Shown: in pieces, positions 1 to 6,176 of the stretch
Layout of the letters: every line of letters starts with the position of its first letter
Position numbering within the stretch: the first letter of the stretch is position 1
From: a virus
DNA length: 29,208 bases
Reading direction: 5' to 3' (one strand)
Virus record (IMG/VR): IMGVR_UViG_3300011253_000519
Coordinates: 1-29,208 of that record
Translations under genes and position numbers: made by a program
The notes under the pieces: model-generated
The model's input: only the letters and a program-made list of their open reading frames with translations
Told to the model about the DNA's origin: nothing
Database searches by the model: none

Positions 1-63
1 AATTTAGAATTTGAAATAATAGAAAGTAACATAGATTTTAAAAACGAATTATTTATATTTTAA
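1..63 (+). CDS. 3' end of a small early protein (continues from the right end of the window)
   Basis: The window opens in a reading frame of 20 codons that ends at TAA (61-63), encoding the C-terminal tail NLEFEIIESNIDFKNELFIF. The phase matches the gene that runs off the right end at 29208, on the same strand. If the molecule is circular, the two parts form one 89-residue protein. The next gene starts 1 nt after this stop, as expected inside a tightly packed operon. I do not recognise the protein. The fragment alone is too short to prove coding; the join with 29002-29208 is the main support. Confidence 0.6.
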   Translation, partial: NLEFEIIESNIDFKNELFIF

Positions 64-64
64 T

Positions 65-238
65 ATGAAATTAACAATTTACGAAATCATCACAATGAAA
101 CTATTAATAAGAAGCACCATTGAAGATTATGAAGAAAGGATTAAATTATTCAATGCAGACAAAGAAGATGATATAGATTTTATATTATATTACAATTTAA
201 GAATAGAAGAACTACAAGAAATATTACTAAAATTATGA
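65..238 (+). CDS. Small hypothetical early protein (57 aa)
   Basis: This 57-residue frame starts MKLTIYEIITMKLL, is rich in Lys, Glu and Ile, and ends LRIEELQEILLKL. The second half looks helical and acidic. No known domain is recognised. The stop overlaps the start of the next gene in the form ATGA (235-238), and the start lies 1 nt after the upstream stop, so the spacing is that of an operon member. A second Met at codon 11 is an alternative start. It is most likely one of the small accessory proteins made early in infection. Confidence 0.6.
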   Translation: MKLTIYEIITMKLLIRSTIEDYEERIKLFNADKEDDIDFILYYNLRIEELQEILLKL

Positions 239-483
239 AATTTGAAAAACAAATAAGCCCGGAACTTAGGAATATCCTAAAGGCTTGCACTACGGTGAAT
301 CAACGCAAAGATGTGGCAAGCATCAATGGAATGTCTATGCACACACTAAACGCAATGATCAACGGCCAGCGGTCTATTACAGACAGCACAAAGCAAAGTT
401 TAATAGATTTGGTCAGCCTATCATTAGACAATGCAAAATCGTTTAATTTAACACTAACAGAATATTATCTAAAATTAATTTAA
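235..483 (+). CDS. Small helix-turn-helix-like protein, possible regulator
   Basis: This is an 82-residue protein. The segment QRKDVASINGMSMHTLNAMI (about residues 23-42), followed by NGQRSITDST, has the spacing of a Cro/CI-type helix-turn-helix: a short helix, a turn at Gly, a recognition helix, then the 'NGxRxIT' turn common in XRE-family proteins. This is a visual call, and the rest of the protein is unremarkable. It overlaps the upstream gene by 4 nt and lies 4 nt before the SSB-like gene. If the window is the whole genome, it is the only regulator-like gene apart from the DnaA-like protein, so it could control the early/late switch. That role is inference. Confidence 0.6.
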   Translation: MKFEKQISPELRNILKACTTVNQRKDVASINGMSMHTLNAMINGQRSITDSTKQSLIDLVSLSLDNAKSFNLTLTEYYLKLI

Positions 484-487
484 AATT

Positions 488-1081
488 ATGTCAATTACAG
501 CAACAACAAAAACGAACAGCAAGAAATTTGAAATCATTGAAGCCGGATCATATCCAGCAAGATGCTATTCAATGATTGAGATGGGAACAAACGAAGAAAC
601 CTATCAAGGTGCCGCAAAGATGGTTAACAAGGTCCGCATCACCTGGGAACTACCAACCGAGATGCAAGTATTTAAAGAGGAGCGTGGGCCTGAGCCGCGT
701 GTAATCTCAAAAGAGTTTTCATTGAGTATGCACGAAAAAGCAAACCTACGTGGCTTTCTTGAATCTTGGCGTGGTAAGTCATTTACAGACAACGAAGCAA
801 AGGCCTTTGATGTTACCAACCTTTTAGGTGTACCGTGCTTGTTAAGCATCACGCACAAAACCGCAGGCAATGGCAATACCTATGCAAATATCAGTAGTGT
901 ATCATTACTCCCTAAAGGTATGGAGTGCCCTGAGATGATCCACGAACGCCAAGAACTATCATTTGATAACTTCAAAGAAGAACTATTTGAAAGTCTACCA
1001 GATTTTATAAAAGAAAAAATCCAGACTTCTCAAGAATATCAATCTTTAAATAATGAAAGCAATAATGATTTACCATTTTAA
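488..1081 (+). CDS. SSB-like phage replication protein (NGO0469-type family)
   Basis: This 197-residue protein starts, after a polar leader, with FEIIEAGSYPARCYSMIEMG. That resembles the family annotated as 'phage replication initiation protein, NGO0469 family', which has an SSB-like OB fold. Beta-rich stretches continue through residue ~145 (VRITWEL, KEFSLSM, CLLSITHK). The C terminus is a low-complexity Asn/Ser stretch ending NNDLPF, an acidic tip like the tail by which bacterial SSBs recruit partner enzymes. The likely role is binding single-stranded DNA during replication. It sits in the + strand early operon, 4 nt after the HTH-like gene, and its end overlaps the next gene. The OB-fold identity is known for the family and not directly visible here. 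Confidence 0.75.
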   Translation: MSITATTKTNSKKFEIIEAGSYPARCYSMIEMGTNEETYQGAAKMVNKVRITWELPTEMQVFKEERGPEPRVISKEFSLSMHEKANLRGFLESWRGKSFTDNEAKAFDVTNLLGVPCLLSITHKTAGNGNTYANISSVSLLPKGMECPEMIHERQELSFDNFKEELFESLPDFIKEKIQTSQEYQSLNNESNNDLPF

Positions 1082-1454
1082 AGAAATAGCAATTCAAGCA
1101 ATTCAAGGGGCAACTGACCCCTTGATTGCATATGCTGAACTCAAGGGTTATAAGCAAGAACTAGATCAGGCCATTAAAGACCTAGAGCCGGTGGCCTTAG
1201 ATGAGAGTGCAAAGTATGGCAAATCATTCGAGTTGCACGGGATAAGGTTTGAACGCCGCAACGGTGCCACTCGGTATGACTTCAAGCACCTGGATAAATG
1301 GCAGCAACTGAACACCGCTTTGAAGGATTTTGAAAAAAATAGCAAACATTCATTAGCCGCTGCAAAGTATGGCGGAAATTATATTGATGAGAACGGTGAA
1401 GAAATACCGGTACCACATGTGACTTATAACAAAGATAGTTTAGTAGTAAAATGA
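1053..1454 (+). CDS. Hypothetical phage early protein (133 aa)
   Basis: The protein has a helical N-terminal half (about residues 10-55), then a conserved-looking core RFERRNGATRYDFKHLDKWQ (about residues 67-86), and ends in VTYNKDSLVVK. I associate the 'RNG...YDFKH...W' pattern with uncharacterised early proteins of Bacteroidota phages but know no function. The ATG at 1053 overlaps the SSB-like gene by 29 nt; a second ATG at 1065 (MIYHFKE) would overlap by 17 nt, and I cannot decide between them. Its stop overlaps the next start in the ATGA form. Position next to the SSB-like gene suggests a link to replication or recombination, which is inference only. Confidence 0.65.
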   Translation: MKAIMIYHFKEIAIQAIQGATDPLIAYAELKGYKQELDQAIKDLEPVALDESAKYGKSFELHGIRFERRNGATRYDFKHLDKWQQLNTALKDFEKNSKHSLAAAKYGGNYIDENGEEIPVPHVTYNKDSLVVK

Positions 1455-1576
1455 GAACACCACTTGAACGGTTATTGGAATGGGTGCGGCACAATATGCC
1501 AATGGATATTGATGTTTGTTTATTACTAGAAGCTAAAATTAAAGAGATGATTAAAGATGATAAGAGAGAGAATTAA
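1451..1576 (+). CDS. Small hypothetical early protein (41 aa)
   Basis: This is a 41-residue frame, MRTPLERLLEWVRHNMPMDI followed by DVCLLLEAKIKEMIKDDKREN. Its start overlaps the previous stop by 4 nt (ATGA), and its end overlaps the DnaA-like gene by 20 nt. It fills what would otherwise be a gap of about 100 nt in a packed operon, which is the main reason to believe it. It appears to be two amphipathic helices separated by a Pro/Met turn. No family is recognised. Confidence 0.5.
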   Translation: MRTPLERLLEWVRHNMPMDIDVCLLLEAKIKEMIKDDKREN

Positions 1577-1982
1577 CAAAAGGGCCGGATTAATTGCAAA
1601 ACTTGAGGAGTGGCAGAAAATAGACTTGAATGCACTAGGTGAGTCTGAGCCAATACCTTTGACAAAGGAAATAATATTGAAAGGTGTTTTAAAATGTTGC
1701 CGCAGAGATTTCGAAAGCGTATTTTGGAGACACAAAGCCAGCGGCAAAGTAAACCAACTTGCCCCAAACGTAAAAATACGACAAATGTACTTTTATATCT
1801 GCCAAAAATTAATGCACCTATCTTTAAAAGAAACCGGAAGGGTAACTGTAAGAGGTAAGTTATTCCAGCTATACGACCATTCAACGGTTATTCACGCGGT
1901 AAGGGCACACGAAAATAGAATTGAGTGTTATAAGTCAGAAAAGAAATTAAGTGATTCGGTAATTCAATATCTACGTTTATAA
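1557..1982 (+). CDS. DnaA domain IV-like DNA-binding protein without an ATPase domain
   Basis: The 141-residue protein ends in a region that resembles the DNA-binding domain (domain IV) of the replication initiator DnaA. A helix RQMYFYICQKLMHLSLKETG (residues 75-94) is followed by the signature DHSTVIHAV (107-115), compare DHTTVIHA in DnaA. Between the two, this protein has about six more residues (VTVRGKLFQLY) than typical DnaA. Residues 1-70 are basic, with paired Cys47-Cys48, and match nothing I know. There is no AAA+ domain, so it cannot act as a full initiator. It may bind DnaA-box-like sites on phage or host DNA, to recruit replication proteins or to compete with host DnaA. It overlaps the 41-aa gene and shares its stop with the next start (TAATG). 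Confidence 0.75.
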   Translation: MIRERINKRAGLIAKLEEWQKIDLNALGESEPIPLTKEIILKGVLKCCRRDFESVFWRHKASGKVNQLAPNVKIRQMYFYICQKLMHLSLKETGRVTVRGKLFQLYDHSTVIHAVRAHENRIECYKSEKKLSDSVIQYLRL

Positions 1983-2383
1983 TGAGGTTATTTTTATTTT
2001 TTCCATTGTTGATTAACTACGCCACTTCATCATTTGAAGTGGTTAAGGTTACACCAATAATTCAAGATAGCTTGATAGACGCTATTATATACGTTGAAAG
2101 CCGTGGTGATAGTATGGCATACAATGCTGGAGAAGATGCGGTAGGAGTGCTACAAATACGCCCTATCATGATGCGAGAGGTTAACCGGTTACTACAAGAA
2201 AATAAATACACGCTAAAAGATCGCTGGAGTAAATCAAAATCCATTGAGATGTTTAATGTGATTAAGCAACACACAACCAACCCAACCAATGAAATACTGG
2301 CCCGTAATTGGAACGGCGGTTGGAATGGCTACAAGAAAAAAAGTACACTAAAATATTGGCAAAAAGTCAAAAGAAAATTATGA
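1982..2383 (+). CDS. Exported lytic transglycosylase (SLT-like)
   Basis: This 133-residue protein has a hydrophobic N terminus (MRLFLFFPLLINYATSS), probably a signal peptide or anchor. It then shows the SLT/goose-lysozyme motifs: DAIIYVESRGD with candidate catalytic Glu at residue 38, GVLQIRP (about 54-60), and a C-terminal ARNWNGGWNGYKKKST...YWQKV block as in small transglycosylases. It would cleave peptidoglycan glycan strands in the periplasm. Position in the early operon, away from the holin and amidase genes on the other strand, leaves two options: a second lysis enzyme, or one that eases passage of DNA or the superinfection state. The gene starts inside the previous stop and ends overlapping the next start (ATGA). 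Confidence 0.75.
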   Translation: MRLFLFFPLLINYATSSFEVVKVTPIIQDSLIDAIIYVESRGDSMAYNAGEDAVGVLQIRPIMMREVNRLLQENKYTLKDRWSKSKSIEMFNVIKQHTTNPTNEILARNWNGGWNGYKKKSTLKYWQKVKRKL

Positions 2384-2646
2384 ACGATATACAACCCGAA
2401 GTTTTACTTCACTTGCTTTGCTTTCAAGCGGCTGAGTTATCTGAGGAACTAGATACAACCGCGGCCCTTAAAAAGAGCCTAAGAACGCTCCGCAACTTCA
2501 CTCAAGACTGGGTGCGGGAATTTGAGCAAACAGAAACGGGTAGTGAATACCAAGCCAGGTGCATCCACAATTTTAATGTGGTTTTAAACGCTTGCACAAA
2601 AGACATATTACTCACACCAATAGGAGAATTTGAAGTAAAAAAATGA
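2380..2646 (+). CDS. Hypothetical protein (88 aa)
   Basis: I place the start at the ATG at 2380, which overlaps the preceding stop in the ATGA form; a longer frame from 2308 would overlap the transglycosylase by 76 nt and is unlikely. The protein (MNDIQPEVLLHLLCFQAAEL...) is helical and soluble, with acidic segments, three Cys and a C terminus IGEFEVKK. No family is recognised. Its stop overlaps the next start by 4 nt, so it is translated together with the membrane proteins that follow. Confidence 0.6.
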   Translation: MNDIQPEVLLHLLCFQAAELSEELDTTAALKKSLRTLRNFTQDWVREFEQTETGSEYQARCIHNFNVVLNACTKDILLTPIGEFEVKK

Positions 2647-2912
2647 AATATCCATTAATCACCATCATCTTAATTTTAGTATTGAACGCCATTGGCTTAT
2701 TTATATTACTAAAGAATCCCGTTTATGAACCATTACATCATGAACCGGACATAATAGAGCTAACTAATACAGATACACTATATTTGGAAATTGAAGTTTT
2801 GAAATTAAAATCTGACACTATAAAAGTAATTTATGAAACAAAAATTAATAATTACCGGGCTTTGCCTACTATTCACCGCGTTGAGTTATTCGCAAAACGT
2901 ATTAATCAATGA
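2643..2912 (+). CDS. Membrane-anchored periplasmic protein, possible inner-membrane spanin
   Basis: This is an 89-residue protein with one N-terminal membrane segment (residues 4-23, PLITIILILVLNAIGLFILL), a Pro-containing linker, then a heptad-like helix (LYLEIEVLKLKSDTIKVIYE) and a conserved-looking end NNYRALPTIHRVELFAKRIN. The build, an inner-membrane anchor plus a periplasmic helix, is that of an i-spanin. The next gene starts inside this one in another frame with an 80-nt overlap, an arrangement typical of spanin pairs. Against this, the partner lacks a lipobox. The spanin role is therefore plausible but unproven. Confidence 0.6.
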   Translation: MKYPLITIILILVLNAIGLFILLKNPVYEPLHHEPDIIELTNTDTLYLEIEVLKLKSDTIKVIYETKINNYRALPTIHRVELFAKRINQ

Positions 2913-3195
2913 AGAAACTGGTGATACTTTGGTTACTATTACCATTAGTCAGATGGATGGTATATACATTGAACTTTTGCAAAAGGATTCTTTATCCAGA
3001 CAAGCCATAATAAACGCGTCTAAGGAAATGAAATACGTTCAGTTGATAGATAGTGCCAAAGTAGACTTAAAAATGTCACAGACAGCCTTAAAAGGGCTTT
3101 CGCAAACCAACCAAAAACAAAAGGTAAGATTAACTAGAACCCGGCAATCTTTATTGTTAGCCGTTGGAATCATTATTTTACAAATTATTTTATAA
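2833..3195 (+). CDS. Exported protein with C-terminal membrane segment, overlapping the previous gene
   Basis: The 120-residue protein has a typical signal peptide (MKQKLIITGLCLLFTALSYS, cleavage near residue 20), a polar helical middle (about residues 45-100) and a hydrophobic C terminus (LLLAVGIIILQIIL). It begins within the preceding gene in the +1 frame. The signal peptide lacks a lipobox Cys, so it is not a standard outer-membrane spanin; the C-terminal segment could anchor it instead. The overlap and topology suggest the pair works together at the envelope. An alternative is a superinfection-exclusion protein. The stop is fused to the next start (TAATG). Confidence 0.6.
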   Translation: MKQKLIITGLCLLFTALSYSQNVLINEETGDTLVTITISQMDGIYIELLQKDSLSRQAIINASKEMKYVQLIDSAKVDLKMSQTALKGLSQTNQKQKVRLTRTRQSLLLAVGIIILQIIL

Positions 3196-3356
3196 TGCCA
3201 GATATAACGATGTGTAGAGGTATTGACTGCCCACTCAAAGAAACGTGCTACCGATTCAAAGCAATGGCGAATGTTTACGGGCAGGCTTACTTTTCAAACC
3301 CGCCTTATATTGATCAAGGGTGTGAATACTATTGGGAGATAAATAATAATAATTAA
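3195..3356 (+). CDS. Four-cysteine miniprotein, probably metal-binding
   Basis: This 53-residue protein has Cys7, Cys12, Cys18 and Cys43 (MCRGIDC, KETCYRF, QGCEYYWE). The regular spacing suggests a zinc or Fe-S site. The block YFSNPPYIDQGCEYYW recalls small four-Cys proteins I associate with Bacteroidota phages, function unknown. It starts within the stop of the preceding gene (TAATG) and is the last gene of the first + strand operon. It ends in an Asn run (NNNN). Confidence 0.7.
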   Translation: MPDITMCRGIDCPLKETCYRFKAMANVYGQAYFSNPPYIDQGCEYYWEINNNN

Positions 3357-3364
3357 ATAAATTC

Positions 3365-3394
3365 TTTGTATTGTAAAATTGTACGTTAGATTTG
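3365..3394 (+). promoter_or_regulatory. Bacteroidota-type promoter for the two genes at 3416-3782
   Basis: TTTG at 3365-3368 and TAGATTTG at 3387-3394 match the -33 (TTG) and -7 (TAnnTTTG) consensus of Bacteroidota, 18 nt apart. The expected transcript start is near 3400, giving a leader of about 15 nt before the ATG at 3416. A 5-bp inverted repeat GTTAG/CTAAC (3385-3389 and 3397-3401) straddles the -7 element and could be an operator. Confidence 0.75.
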
Positions 3395-3415
3395 TACTAA
3401 CAAAGAAAGAAAGAA

Positions 3416-3583
3416 ATGACAAACACAAACACAAACACAGAGAAAGCAAAAGTTATCGCTAGATTAGTTAAGCTAGGAAACAACTTAGAGAACGCTACAA
3501 AGTACACCAATGAGCATTACGAGTATGTATCTAACAACTACTATGGAGTAGCTAAGATTGCTGAAGTTATAATGTGTCTATAA
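3416..3583 (+). CDS. Small hypothetical protein (55 aa)
   Basis: The 55-residue protein begins with a Thr/Asn repeat (MTNTNTNTEKAK), followed by one helix (VIARLVKLGNNLENATKY) and a Tyr-rich segment (HYEYVSNNYYGVAKIAEVIM). The start is preceded by AAAGAAAGAAAGAA, an A-rich leader usual in Bacteroidota. It is the first gene after its own promoter, so it may be made at high level or at a separate time. No family is recognised. Confidence 0.6.
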   Translation: MTNTNTNTEKAKVIARLVKLGNNLENATKYTNEHYEYVSNNYYGVAKIAEVIMCL

Positions 3584-3596
3584 TAATAAATTAAAT

Positions 3597-3782
3597 ATGA
3601 CAAAAATAAATATAAAATTCTTAGCTTTTAGTATTGCTTTTTTTACCGTTGCTTTAATGGTGATCACTGGAGTGCTGCAAAATTACATAAACTTTCAAAG
3701 CATAGACAATGAAATTGCTTTTACATTTGTTGCCTTATTTGGCGGGATAGCTTTTTTATTCGGCCTTAAAAAAGATGCGTAA
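3597..3782 (+). CDS. Small membrane protein with two transmembrane segments
   Basis: The 61-residue protein has two hydrophobic stretches (about residues 8-27 and 39-56, AFTFVALFGGIAFLFGL) and a short basic C terminus KKDA. It lies 13 nt after the previous gene and shares its promoter. Its size and topology would suit a pinholin or antiholin-like regulator, and the lysis genes lie just beyond on the other strand. No sequence motif proves this. Its last 17 bp overlap the 3' end of the convergent metallophosphoesterase gene. Confidence 0.55.
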   Translation: MTKINIKFLAFSIAFFTVALMVITGVLQNYINFQSIDNEIAFTFVALFGGIAFLFGLKKDA

Positions 3783-4875
3783 ACCTTGCAATCTGTCCGT
3801 GTTCCTTAGAATGCAAAAATCCCTCTATTGCTTTCGGTGCGTGCTGGTATCCGTTTCTATGGTGCCATGAATCTGTCCCACTTGGAGATCTTAAACTTTC
3901 AACCGTGACACCTTGGTAATCTTTTGAAGTCTTATGATGCACGTGATGAGTATACACATAACGGTGCTTTGTTGTTGCCCAGTCTTCGGCTTCAACGGCC
4001 ATCAATAGCGGTAAGTCATTGGCCTTTGCTCCGTCTCCGTGAGTGGTCCCTATTAATGACGTACCATAAGCAAAATACTTCCGGTGTGCAATAGAGCAAT
4101 CAAAGGTAATATTATTATTTTTTCTAAACCAAGTTTGTATCACGTCGGCCAAGAAAAAACCGCTTTGGTAATCGTGGTTTGATGGGTTAAAATGAAATAC
4201 AACATCCGCAACGGGAAGCAACATCTCCAGCACATCCACATAAATTTGCTTTGCTTTTAAAAAATTGCTGTACCACATTCCGTCTGTGTCTTGTGGAGTA
4301 CCGCTTGTAGTTTGCCGCTTTGGGGAATCAATATGCAAAATATCGTTGCCACCGATAAATAAAATTTTATCTATGTTATACCCTTGGGATTTGTCAATAA
4401 TGCCTTGTACCCCCTCTAAAACGCGTTTAACCGCTATGTTTGTATCATAGTCCTCACCAGTCTCAAATGCTTCACACAATTTGCCTATGTGTACATCAGC
4501 GGGATCAATGACTAATAAATGGCCATCCTTTGACTTTTTGCGTTTAATCTTTGGATACTTTGGTGAGTATCCTTTTAAGTCTTTTATCAGTTTTTCGCGG
4601 ATTTTATCATAAGACACCGCCCCTTCATAATCTGGGTTTGTAAAGAATAAAGATGTGTCTTTTGTTTTAACCCAACCGTGCTTGACTGATTTGGTTGGCA
4701 CTCCAGCATTGTCACAATAGTTGTCTATCTTTGATTTGTGCAAGCCATACCGCTCTTTAATTGTCAACGGTGCTTTGCCAATTATAGGGCTTAAGCGAAT
4801 GAAGTAGTCTTTTCGGCTTTCGTGTTCGCCTTGTGGGTGAGTGTTAAATGCGTCTAAATATATATTATTCTCCAT
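3766..4875 (-). CDS. Phage metallophosphoesterase-like protein
   Basis: This 369-residue protein carries the ordered motifs of the calcineurin-like metallophosphoesterase superfamily: DVH (127-129), GGND (175-178) followed by H181, NHD (233-235), HGD (279-281) and HHVH (310-313). These residues bind two metal ions. An N-terminal region of about 110 residues has an HTH-like stretch (LTIKERYGLHKSKIDNYCDN). Similar proteins occur in many siphophages with no known substrate; a nucleic-acid or nucleotide phosphodiester is plausible. Its start overlaps the amidase gene by 11 nt, making it the last gene of the long - strand transcript. No terminator is evident after it, and it runs 17 bp into the convergent gene. 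Confidence 0.8.
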   Translation of the reverse strand: MENNIYLDAFNTHPQGEHESRKDYFIRLSPIIGKAPLTIKERYGLHKSKIDNYCDNAGVPTKSVKHGWVKTKDTSLFFTNPDYEGAVSYDKIREKLIKDLKGYSPKYPKIKRKKSKDGHLLVIDPADVHIGKLCEAFETGEDYDTNIAVKRVLEGVQGIIDKSQGYNIDKILFIGGNDILHIDSPKRQTTSGTPQDTDGMWYSNFLKAKQIYVDVLEMLLPVADVVFHFNPSNHDYQSGFFLADVIQTWFRKNNNITFDCSIAHRKYFAYGTSLIGTTHGDGAKANDLPLLMAVEAEDWATTKHRYVYTHHVHHKTSKDYQGVTVESLRSPSGTDSWHHRNGYQHAPKAIEGFLHSKEHGQIARFTHLF

Positions 4876-5272
4876 ATTCTTTGTTTACGTCGAAACTTGG
4901 GCACGCTTTATTGCCGAACTCATTGTGGCCGTGTACTGTCAAGCTACCATATTTTGCTTTGAGATCGGATATTAAACACCTCAGCCCTTCTTTCTGTGCG
5001 TTTGTCCTCGTGTCCTTTGGATGCTCCATATTCGCATCTACTCCGCCAACATAACAAACGCCAATGCTGCCAACATTTTCGCCTCTTGTATGGGCTCCTA
5101 TGCTATCAATGTGGCGGCCCATATTAACAGAGCCATCTAATTCAATGACGTAGTGGTAGCCGTTGTCACTCCAACCCCTATTCAAATGCCATTGGCGTAT
5201 TGTGTCGGTTTTTACATCGCGGCCCTCTGGAGTGGCTGAACAATGAATAATAATTTTATCAATTCTTCGCAT
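4865..5272 (-). CDS. Endolysin: N-acetylmuramoyl-L-alanine amidase (T7 lysozyme-like)
   Basis: This 135-residue amidase_2-type enzyme would cut the bond between MurNAc and the peptide stem. Zinc ligands fit T7 lysozyme: His10 (IIIHCSAT), His116 and Cys124 (HGHNEFGNKACPSFDV), with the catalytic Lys two residues before the Cys (Lys122). Other family blocks are WSDNGYHYVIELDGSV and GSIGVCYVGG. It has no signal peptide, so release depends on the holin gene just upstream on the same strand. Its length is that of the single catalytic domain, with no wall-binding domain. It overlaps the 50-aa gene upstream by 14 nt and the metallophosphoesterase downstream by 11 nt. Confidence 0.9.
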   Translation of the reverse strand: MRRIDKIIIHCSATPEGRDVKTDTIRQWHLNRGWSDNGYHYVIELDGSVNMGRHIDSIGAHTRGENVGSIGVCYVGGVDANMEHPKDTRTNAQKEGLRCLISDLKAKYGSLTVHGHNEFGNKACPSFDVNKEYGE

Positions 5273-5411
5273 AATTAAAATGAACCGTTACTATGAATAA
5301 GTACAAAGTTAATGTATTATAATTAACATTGTTATCTGGGGCGATGTACTCCCAGCCCAAAGCAAAGCGATCATGCGGGAAATGGAATGCTAGTGTAACA
5401 CTCCAATTCAC
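5259..5411 (-). CDS. Small protein between holin and endolysin (GTG start)
   Basis: A 50-residue frame starts at GTG, overlapping the holin stop (TAGTG at 5409-5413), and runs through the whole apparent gap to end 14 nt inside the amidase gene. The sequence MNWSVTLAFHFPHDRFALGW followed by EYIAPDNNVNYNTLTLYLFI and VTVHFNYAKN alternates polar and hydrophobic residues like beta strands and is rich in aromatics. It resembles small proteins I associate with lysis regions of Bacteroidota phages, but I know no function. The reason to accept it is that the rest of the - strand is packed, and an open frame joins both neighbours by overlap. Confidence 0.55.
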   Translation of the reverse strand: MNWSVTLAFHFPHDRFALGWEYIAPDNNVNYNTLTLYLFIVTVHFNYAKN

Positions 5412-5830
5412 TAAAATTGCTTTTTAACGTCTTTAATCTTATTTATAATTACTTTAATCTTATCAATGAATGAATAGCCTTTTACTTTGACAAATGACTC
5501 ATCCATAGATTTCACCTCAATAGATAGCAACACTAGGGCGATTAATTTAGTAGAGATAAACTCCACACTAATAACGCTCATTGTTAGTGCGTTTATTATA
5601 AAGACATCAGAAGCATATATCAGCATAACTGCCGCCACATAGCTTACCAATTTAGGTACTAATCCGTTTCTAAATATTTTGCTTGTTATTTCTTCGCCAG
5701 TTTTCTTAGCTTTCCATAATCCGAAACAAGTATCTAATATCGTAGCAAGTGCGACCATAAGAATAATGCCCTTAATTGGGGCAAAAAATAATACCAATGT
5801 AGTTGCTATGGTGCTAAGATAAATCTTCAT
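5411..5830 (-). CDS. Phage holin (holin_4-type)
   Basis: The 139-residue protein has several membrane segments (about residues 4-33, 58-80 and 85-105). A first hydrophobic block including GIILMVALATILDTCFGLWK is followed by the loop AKKTGEEITSKIFRNGLVPK and a basic C-terminal tail. The pattern 'hairpin - D...GLWKA - S.k...G...K' fits the phage holin family 4 / toxin-secretion holins. It would form membrane lesions that free the cytoplasmic amidase. Its start overlaps the upstream gene by 17 nt, and it is followed at once by the small gene and the amidase gene, a classic lysis cassette. Confidence 0.8.
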   Translation of the reverse strand: MKIYLSTIATTLVLFFAPIKGIILMVALATILDTCFGLWKAKKTGEEITSKIFRNGLVPKLVSYVAAVMLIYASDVFIINALTMSVISVEFISTKLIALVLLSIEVKSMDESFVKVKGYSFIDKIKVIINKIKDVKKQF

Positions 5831-6176
5831 CAGGAATCACGCAGAACGGGCTATCAGGGTTAGCAATACAATACCCTTTAAGATAAAGCGAGTCATCTCC
5901 AGCAAAGGTATGAACTCCTACTGGGTCAGGCCATACAATATAAGCCTCTAAGCTATCTACTGGCTCGTTTAAGAGCATATCAACAGCGAACATAGTACTT
6001 AGGTCAGTACATACGGGTTCTTCTCCCTCGCTATAAGCAAAGCATATATGCCCAATTTCCATAACCGCCGTTATCTCAGGTATTAAAGTTTGGTTGCCCT
6101 CTTCGTCTGTGTTATAAAGAGTTGGTCTAATGGTCGACCATTGCTCGTCGGTAAATTCGTATTTATTAAATATCAT
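5814..6176 (-). CDS. Hypothetical tail-associated protein (120 aa)
   Basis: This acidic 120-residue protein starts MIFNKYEFTDEQWSTIRPTL and contains EEGNQTLIPEITAVMEIGHI, IVWPDPVGVHTFAGDDSLY and a C-terminal Cys/Pro-rich segment (YCIANPDSPFCVIPDEDLS). It overlaps the first tail fibre gene by 4 nt and the holin by 17 nt. The place between fibre and holin is where small fibre chaperones or tail accessory proteins are often encoded; that role is inferred from position only. I recognise no domain. Confidence 0.65.
   Translation of the reverse strand: MIFNKYEFTDEQWSTIRPTLYNTDEEGNQTLIPEITAVMEIGHICFAYSEGEEPVCTDLSTMFAVDMLLNEPVDSLEAYIVWPDPVGVHTFAGDDSLYLKGYCIANPDSPFCVIPDEDLS

Noticed and set aside
604-876. 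A 90-codon - strand frame inside the SSB-like gene
   Set aside because: Antisense shadow of a good gene, with no operon context.
2308-2379. Upstream extension of the 88-aa gene
   Set aside because: It overlaps the transglycosylase's conserved end. The ATG at 2380 has the ATGA overlap seen throughout this operon.
5304-5311. TAACTTTG, a -7-like element before the amidase gene
   Set aside because: It lies inside the proposed 50-aa gene, has no TTG at the -33 distance, and TAnnTTTG occurs often by chance in AT-rich DNA.
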